Source: an uncultured Pelagibacteraceae bacterium (GTDB lineage: Bacteria > Pseudomonadota > Alphaproteobacteria > Pelagibacterales > Pelagibacteraceae). Taken from it: 64,000 nucleotides of DNA. The translations under genes were made by a program, and so were the position numbers. The notes under the pieces were generated by a model that was given only the letters and a program-made list of their open reading frames with translations, was not told where the DNA came from and searched no databases. Numbering within the stretch: position 1 is the first letter of the stretch; each line of letters starts with the position of its first letter. The DNA lies in contig CACLVZ010000002.1 in assembly GCA_902610515.1 (NCBI GenBank), positions 1 to 64,000 on the forward strand, in the 5' to 3' direction. Shown one piece after another: positions 59,750 through 64,000 of the stretch.

Positions 59750-61537
59750 TTATTCCCTATTTAATTGACTTTTCAGCCTAATGAGCTCTGAATAAGAGTT
59801 TTCGTCTAAGTTGTTGATTAATTTTCGTTCAAGGGATTCTATTTTTTTAAGATTTCTTTGTTCCTTGTGGTCTTGAAACAATTCTTCAAGCAAATCGGAG
59901 ATTTCTGACTCGCTTTTATTTTTTATAATTATTTGAATATTGGAGTTTTCGATAATTTCCCTTAGAATTTCTTGATCTAGCGAATTAATTTTAGATTGTA
60001 TAGATTCATTGTCATGACCTTGTTCAAGCAAATTTACTATATTCATTTTAAAATTATGATTTTTTTCAGCTAGAAATTTAATATTTGACAATTCTTCCAA
60101 TCTTTTAGTGATTATTCTGGTATAATTCAAAGCTATAAACAAAATAGAAAACTCTATAATTTGTATTTTTGATAGATCTTTTCTTTTTTGATATAAAATT
60201 TTTGTCTCTTTAAGCAAAGAATAGTTTTTTTTATTTTTAGTTTGAAAATATGTGCCTTTTTGTCTTGAGGTTTGGATTGGTGTTAATTTTTTTATTTTTT
60301 CTAAAAAGTCCTCAAGAACGTATTTTCTAATAGTCTCATCGTTAATGGAATAAGTTAATTTTTTTATATCTTTTTCAAATTTAGAAATTTCGAAAGGATT
60401 ATTTAAATTTATCTTGTTTAAATAATTATTCCAAATAAAAGTTTGAATGATACTTTTTTGCTTAAGCAAATTTAAGAGTGCCTCCTTGCCATTTTTTTTG
60501 ACATAGTCGTCCGGGTCTTTACCATAGGGCATAATAGAAAAGTAAATTTTATTATTATCATTTATTAATGGAAAGAGTTTTTCTGCAATTCGAACAGCGG
60601 CTGTTTGGCCGCTTTTGTCTCCGTCTAAACAAATTATCGGACTAGAAAAAAATTTCCAAATTAAATCAATTTGCCTTTCAGTCAGAGCGGTGCCAGAGTT
60701 AGCAATTACATTTTTTATTCCTGCAGCATAAACACTTACTACATCCATGTAGCCTTCAACTATCAAAATATCCTCTGTTTCAGCTCTTAAATTTTTCGCT
60801 TTATCTAAATTAAATATCATGCTTCCTTTTTTATAAAACTCAGTTTCAGGGGAATTAATGTATTTTGCTAATTTGCCATCTTTTATGACTCTTCCGCCAA
60901 ATGCAACAGTATCACCAGAAATATTGTTAATTGGAAAAATTATTCTAGAATTGAAACGATCGATAAATTTTCCTGTCTTGTCGCTTTTATAATATAAGCC
61001 TGTTAAATTTATTTCCTCTTCAGTATAATTTTTTAATAAAGTATCGTAAAAATTATTTTTCCAGGGGACATATCCTAATTTAAATTCTTCAATTATATCT
61101 TTTTTTAAACCCCTGTTTAGGAGATAATCGTAAGCTTCTTTGCCACTGCTGCTGTATAAATTTTGATTAAAATAATTTTTATACTCTTTTAATATGTTTT
61201 TATAAGTCTTAAACCTTAAATCTTTTTTCTGGTCAAAGTTTGAAAATCTATAGGGTTGCATTCCTGCCTCAGCAGCTAAAGTTCTAACGGCCTCACCAAA
61301 ACCTACTGATTTGGTTTTCATCAAAAAATCAAAAATGTTGCCATGCTCTCCAGTGCTAAAGCAATGATAAAATTCTTTTTCATCATTGACTGTAAAGGAC
61401 GGTGTTTTTTCGTTTTTAAAGGGAGATAACCCTATAAACTCTTTTCCTCTTTTTTTGAGCTGAACAGTTTTTCCAACGATTTGAGATACTTTTAGTCTAA
61501 GTTTTATTTCATCCAAGTATTCTTTGGGATATTTCAT
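59750..61537 (-). CDS. dnaG: DNA primase
   Basis: This 595-residue protein has an N-terminal CHC2-type domain, the TOPRIM core (ILIVEGYMDVVSVYAAG near 258 and CLDGDKSGQTAA near 305) and a C-terminal helicase-binding region. It makes RNA primers for replication. The zinc site is degenerate: positions that are C, H, C, C in E. coli read S38, K41, C59 and T62 here, in GLSPFKNEKTPSF and YHCFSTGEHGN. It starts one base after yqeY and is followed by rpoD. Confidence 0.96.
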   Translation of the reverse strand: MKYPKEYLDEIKLRLKVSQIVGKTVQLKKRGKEFIGLSPFKNEKTPSFTVNDEKEFYHCFSTGEHGNIFDFLMKTKSVGFGEAVRTLAAEAGMQPYRFSNFDQKKDLRFKTYKNILKEYKNYFNQNLYSSSGKEAYDYLLNRGLKKDIIEEFKLGYVPWKNNFYDTLLKNYTEEEINLTGLYYKSDKTGKFIDRFNSRIIFPINNISGDTVAFGGRVIKDGKLAKYINSPETEFYKKGSMIFNLDKAKNLRAETEDILIVEGYMDVVSVYAAGIKNVIANSGTALTERQIDLIWKFFSSPIICLDGDKSGQTAAVRIAEKLFPLINDNNKIYFSIMPYGKDPDDYVKKNGKEALLNLLKQKSIIQTFIWNNYLNKINLNNPFEISKFEKDIKKLTYSINDETIRKYVLEDFLEKIKKLTPIQTSRQKGTYFQTKNKKNYSLLKETKILYQKRKDLSKIQIIEFSILFIALNYTRIITKRLEELSNIKFLAEKNHNFKMNIVNLLEQGHDNESIQSKINSLDQEILREIIENSNIQIIIKNKSESEISDLLEELFQDHKEQRNLKKIESLERKLINNLDENSYSELIRLKSQLNRE

Positions 61538-61538
61538 T

Positions 61539-61994
61539 CTAATTTAAGATTCCTTTCAAAATTTTACTTACTACTGAAAAATCAAGTGAGTCTGCATGTT
61601 TTGTTTTCAGAACTCCCATGATTTTTCCCATATCTTTCATGGAAGAAGCTCCGACTGACTTAATAGTTTCTTCACAAATTTTTTTTGTATCTTCCTCACT
61701 TAATTGCTTTGGTAAAAAAGTACTTATTACGTCTATTTCTTTTTTTTCATTTTCAAGAAGCTCTTTACGACCGGCTTTTTCATAAACTTCGCAAGACTCA
61801 TTTCTCTGTTTTATCATTTTTTTGAGTAGCGAAATAATGTCACTATCCTTTATTTCTTTTTGACCTTTAGACCTGCCTGCGATTTCTAAGTCTTTTATAG
61901 CTGAAACAATAAGTCTTAATGTTGGATAAATGTTTTTATCTTTGGCTTTTAAAGCTTGATTTAGCTTATCATCTATTTGCTTTTTTAGAGGCAT
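61539..61994 (-). CDS. GatB/YqeY domain protein
   Basis: This 151-residue, helix-rich protein matches the YqeY family. It has LKQALKAKDK near the start, LRLIVSAIKDLEIA, YEKAGRKELLENEKKEIDVISTFLPKQLSEE, and the C-terminal DMGKIMGVLKTKHADSLD. The family resembles the tail domain of GatB and may bind tRNA, but its role is not settled. It sits directly before dnaG and rpoD, a common neighbourhood in Proteobacteria, and is divergent from carA. Confidence 0.92.
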   Translation of the reverse strand: MPLKKQIDDKLNQALKAKDKNIYPTLRLIVSAIKDLEIAGRSKGQKEIKDSDIISLLKKMIKQRNESCEVYEKAGRKELLENEKKEIDVISTFLPKQLSEEDTKKICEETIKSVGASSMKDMGKIMGVLKTKHADSLDFSVVSKILKGILN

Positions 61995-62116
61995 TTTAAA
62001 AATTTATTTTAATCACAATTCTAATACAAAATAAAAAGAACTTTCTTGACGATTTTGTTTCTATTTCATATGTTGCGCAAAATCATGTTTATAAGTTTTT
62101 TACTTTAACTCATGAG

Positions 62117-63325
62117 TTGTATTTGAAGAAGATTGGTCAAAATATAAACTCTAAAAAAAATCTTAAAAAGATCGATCCCACAGCTATTCTAGTTCTGCAA
62201 AACGGCAAATTTTTTCAAGGTATAGGTTTAGGTTACAAAGGGACTGTAACTGGTGAAGTATGTTTTAATACTTCTATTACTGGTTACCAGGAAATCATAT
62301 CCGACCCTTCTTACGCTGATCAGATTATAAATTTTACCTTTCCGCATGTTGGAAATGTTGGGACTAATAAAGAGGATCACGAGTCAGATAAGGTTTGGAC
62401 TAAAGGAGTAATAATAAATACGGAGATAACTAATCCATCAAATTACAGATCGTTAAAACATTTAGATCAATGGTTAAAAAAAAATAAGATAGTTGGGATA
62501 ACTGGAATTGATACTAGAAATTTAACAAATTTCATTAGAGACAAAGGTGCCCCTAAGGGGACAATATCTTTTTATAACAAAAATAAATTAAATATAAAAA
62601 AACTAATTAAAATAACTAATAAATGGAGCGGCCTTAAAAACTTAGATTTGGCTAAAATGGTTACTACTAAGAAAAATTATTTGTGGCAAGATTATAAAAC
62701 ATGGAAAAAGGGAAACGGATATTTAAAAAATAAAAAAAAAATATTGCATGTGGTTGCCATAGATTACGGAATTAAGAAAAATATTTTGAGATATTTTTCA
62801 GATTTTAATTGTAAAGTTACAATTGTACCATGCAAAACAGATGCCAAAGATATTCTAAAACTCAAGCCTAATGGAATATTTTTATCAAACGGACCTGGAG
62901 ATCCTGCAGCTACAGGGAAATATGCAATACCTACTATTCAAGAATTAATCAAAAAAAAGTTACCATTATTTGGTATCTGTTTGGGTCATCAAATCCTAGC
63001 TTTAGCACTAGGTGCTAAAACAGAAAAAATGAAATTAGGTCATAGAGGAGCTAACCATCCTGTCAAAAATTTAATTGAAGGCAAAGTAGAAATCACAAGT
63101 CAAAATCACGGGTTTGAAGTAGTAAAAAGGGGGATGCCTAAAAATATAAGAGTTACTCACCAGTCTTTATTTGACAACAGCATTGAAGGTATTGAGTTAA
63201 AAAACAAACCTGTTTTTTCAGTTCAATATCATCCAGAGTCCAACCCTGGTCCTCAAGATAGCGTTTATTTATTTGAAAAATTTATAAAAAGTATGAAAAA
63301 AAATGCCAAAAAGAAAAGATATTAA
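62117..63325 (+). CDS. carA: Carbamoyl-phosphate synthase small subunit
   Basis: This 402-residue glutaminase subunit supplies ammonia for carbamoyl phosphate, used in arginine and pyrimidine synthesis. The N-terminal domain has [22 protein letters not shown]. The amidotransferase triad is Cys288 (FGICLGHQ), His372 and Glu374 (QYHPES). No ATG fits the start. The frame begins at a TTG at 62117 or 62123, without a Shine-Dalgarno, close to a tiny ATG-AGT-TGT-ATT-TGA frame at 62112-62126. The start is therefore uncertain by a few codons. Its last 23 bases overlap carB. Confidence 0.95.
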   Translation: MYLKKIGQNINSKKNLKKIDPTAILVLQNGKFFQGIGLGYKGTVTGEVCFNTSITGYQEIISDPSYADQIINFTFPHVGNVGTNKEDHESDKVWTKGVIINTEITNPSNYRSLKHLDQWLKKNKIVGITGIDTRNLTNFIRDKGAPKGTISFYNKNKLNIKKLIKITNKWSGLKNLDLAKMVTTKKNYLWQDYKTWKKGNGYLKNKKKILHVVAIDYGIKKNILRYFSDFNCKVTIVPCKTDAKDILKLKPNGIFLSNGPGDPAATGKYAIPTIQELIKKKLPLFGICLGHQILALALGAKTEKMKLGHRGANHPVKNLIEGKVEITSQNHGFEVVKRGMPKNIRVTHQSLFDNSIEGIELKNKPVFSVQYHPESNPGPQDSVYLFEKFIKSMKKNAKKKRY

Positions 63326-64000
63326 AAAAATTTTAGTTGTTGGTGCGGGGCCAATAATTATTGGGCAAGCTTGTGAGTTTGATTATTCAGGTACTCAAGC
63401 TTGTAAAGCTTTAAGAGATGAAGGGTTTAAAGTAATTCTCATTAATTCAAACCCGGCAACAATTATGACAGATCCAAATGTTGCTGATAAAACTTATATT
63501 GAGCCTATAACAATCGAAGTCCTTGAAAAAATTCTTTTAAAAGAAAAACCTGATGCAATTTTGCCAACAATGGGTGGTCAAACTGCACTAAATTTAGCAA
63601 TGGAGGCAGAAAAAAAAGGGCTTCTAAAGAAATATAAAATTGAGCTCATAGGCGCTAACTCTAAAGCTATATCCAATGCCGAAGATAGAAAAAAGTTCAG
63701 AAAAAATATGATAGAGATTGGTTTAGATCTTCCTAAATCAAAAATAGTAAATAATTTTAAACAATCTTCAAAGGTATTAAAACAAATTGGATTACCTGCA
63801 ATCATAAGACCAGCTTTCACCCTAGGTGGTTTGGGAGGTGGTATCGCAAAAAATAGAAAAGATTTTTATAAGATAATAAAAAATGGGCTTCGCGAGTCAC
63901 CTGTAAACCAAGTCTTAGTTGAAGAGTGTTTAGAAGGTTGGAAAGAATTCGAAATGGAAGTCGTTAGAGATAAAAATGATAATTGCATCATCATTTGCTC
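63303..64000 (+). CDS. carB: Carbamoyl-phosphate synthase large subunit, N-terminal part (cut by window end)
   Basis: The ATG at 63303 lies inside carA and opens a frame that runs off the window: [30 protein letters not shown], then [28 protein letters not shown] and [14 protein letters not shown], all typical of the first ATP-grasp half of CarB. About 232 of roughly 1,080 residues are visible. The enzyme makes carbamoyl phosphate from bicarbonate, ATP and the ammonia passed on by CarA. The overlap with carA suggests coupled translation. Confidence 0.97.
   Translation, partial: MPKRKDIKKILVVGAGPIIIGQACEFDYSGTQACKALRDEGFKVILINSNPATIMTDPNVADKTYIEPITIEVLEKILLKEKPDAILPTMGGQTALNLAMEAEKKGLLKKYKIELIGANSKAISNAEDRKKFRKNMIEIGLDLPKSKIVNNFKQSSKVLKQIGLPAIIRPAFTLGGLGGGIAKNRKDFYKIIKNGLRESPVNQVLVEECLEGWKEFEMEVVRDKNDNCIIIC

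Overview
The window is a gene-dense, very AT-rich stretch of an alphaproteobacterial chromosome. It most likely comes from the SAR11 / Pelagibacterales group. This rests on three things: the extreme A+T and lysine/asparagine/isoleucine-rich proteins; very short or overlapping intergenic spaces; and a tandem SAM-II plus SAM-V-like leader in front of metY, a combination known from Candidatus Pelagibacter. A circularly permuted (two-piece) tmRNA gene also fits Alphaproteobacteria. I see no insertion sequences, prophage, CRISPR array or rRNA operon.

Layout. 1-1323: end of gshA overlapping gshB (glutathione synthesis). 1324-2966: metY with a complex RNA leader and a terminator. 2981-3926: two tandem paralogous small lipoproteins. 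4037-7141: 2-hydroxyacid dehydrogenase, EamA exporter and DadA-like oxidoreductase, probably one small metabolic unit. 7186-22735 (all minus strand): hflK-hflC-DUF2065-degP-miaA-ilvI-ilvH-ilvC-leuA-mreB-mreC-mreD-mrdA-rodA-bactofilin, joining membrane proteolysis, branched-chain amino-acid synthesis and rod-shape machinery. 22790-25730: leader peptide plus Mrp-type ATPase, a putative sugar methyltransferase and thyX. 25731-26304: permuted ssrA, then a non-coding-looking stretch with two micro-ORFs and repeated hairpins. 26305-27108: cyclotransferase-like protein, a 26-aa membrane micro-ORF and a MazG-like hydrolase. 27168-33753: fumC, AsmA-like protein, uvrD helicase, Xaa-Pro aminopeptidase. 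33742-55043 (all minus): ligA, bamD, lpxC and a complete division and cell wall (dcw) cluster. In transcription order this cluster reads mraZ-ftsZ-rsmH-ftsL-ftsI-murEF-mraY-murD-ftsW-murG-murC-murB-ddl-ftsQ-ftsA-lpxC-bamD-ligA. 55189-55543: RNase P RNA. 55584-57736: amidase, mlaA, mlaC. 57737-61994: tRNA(CAT), rpoD, dnaG, yqeY. 62117-64000: carA and the start of carB.

The most unusual points are these. (1) The metY leader has two overlapping micro-ORFs and mutually exclusive hairpins below the SAM-V-like aptamer. (2) The array after ssrA has a 32-nt hairpin repeated almost exactly, and two membrane micro-ORFs with similarly spaced promoter-like signals. (3) ftsZ sits directly after mraZ instead of after ftsA. 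(4) murE and murF are fused. (5) The FtsA is very divergent. (6) The DnaG has lost three of its four zinc ligands. (7) A 10-codon leader peptide appears to drive translation of the Mrp ATPase.
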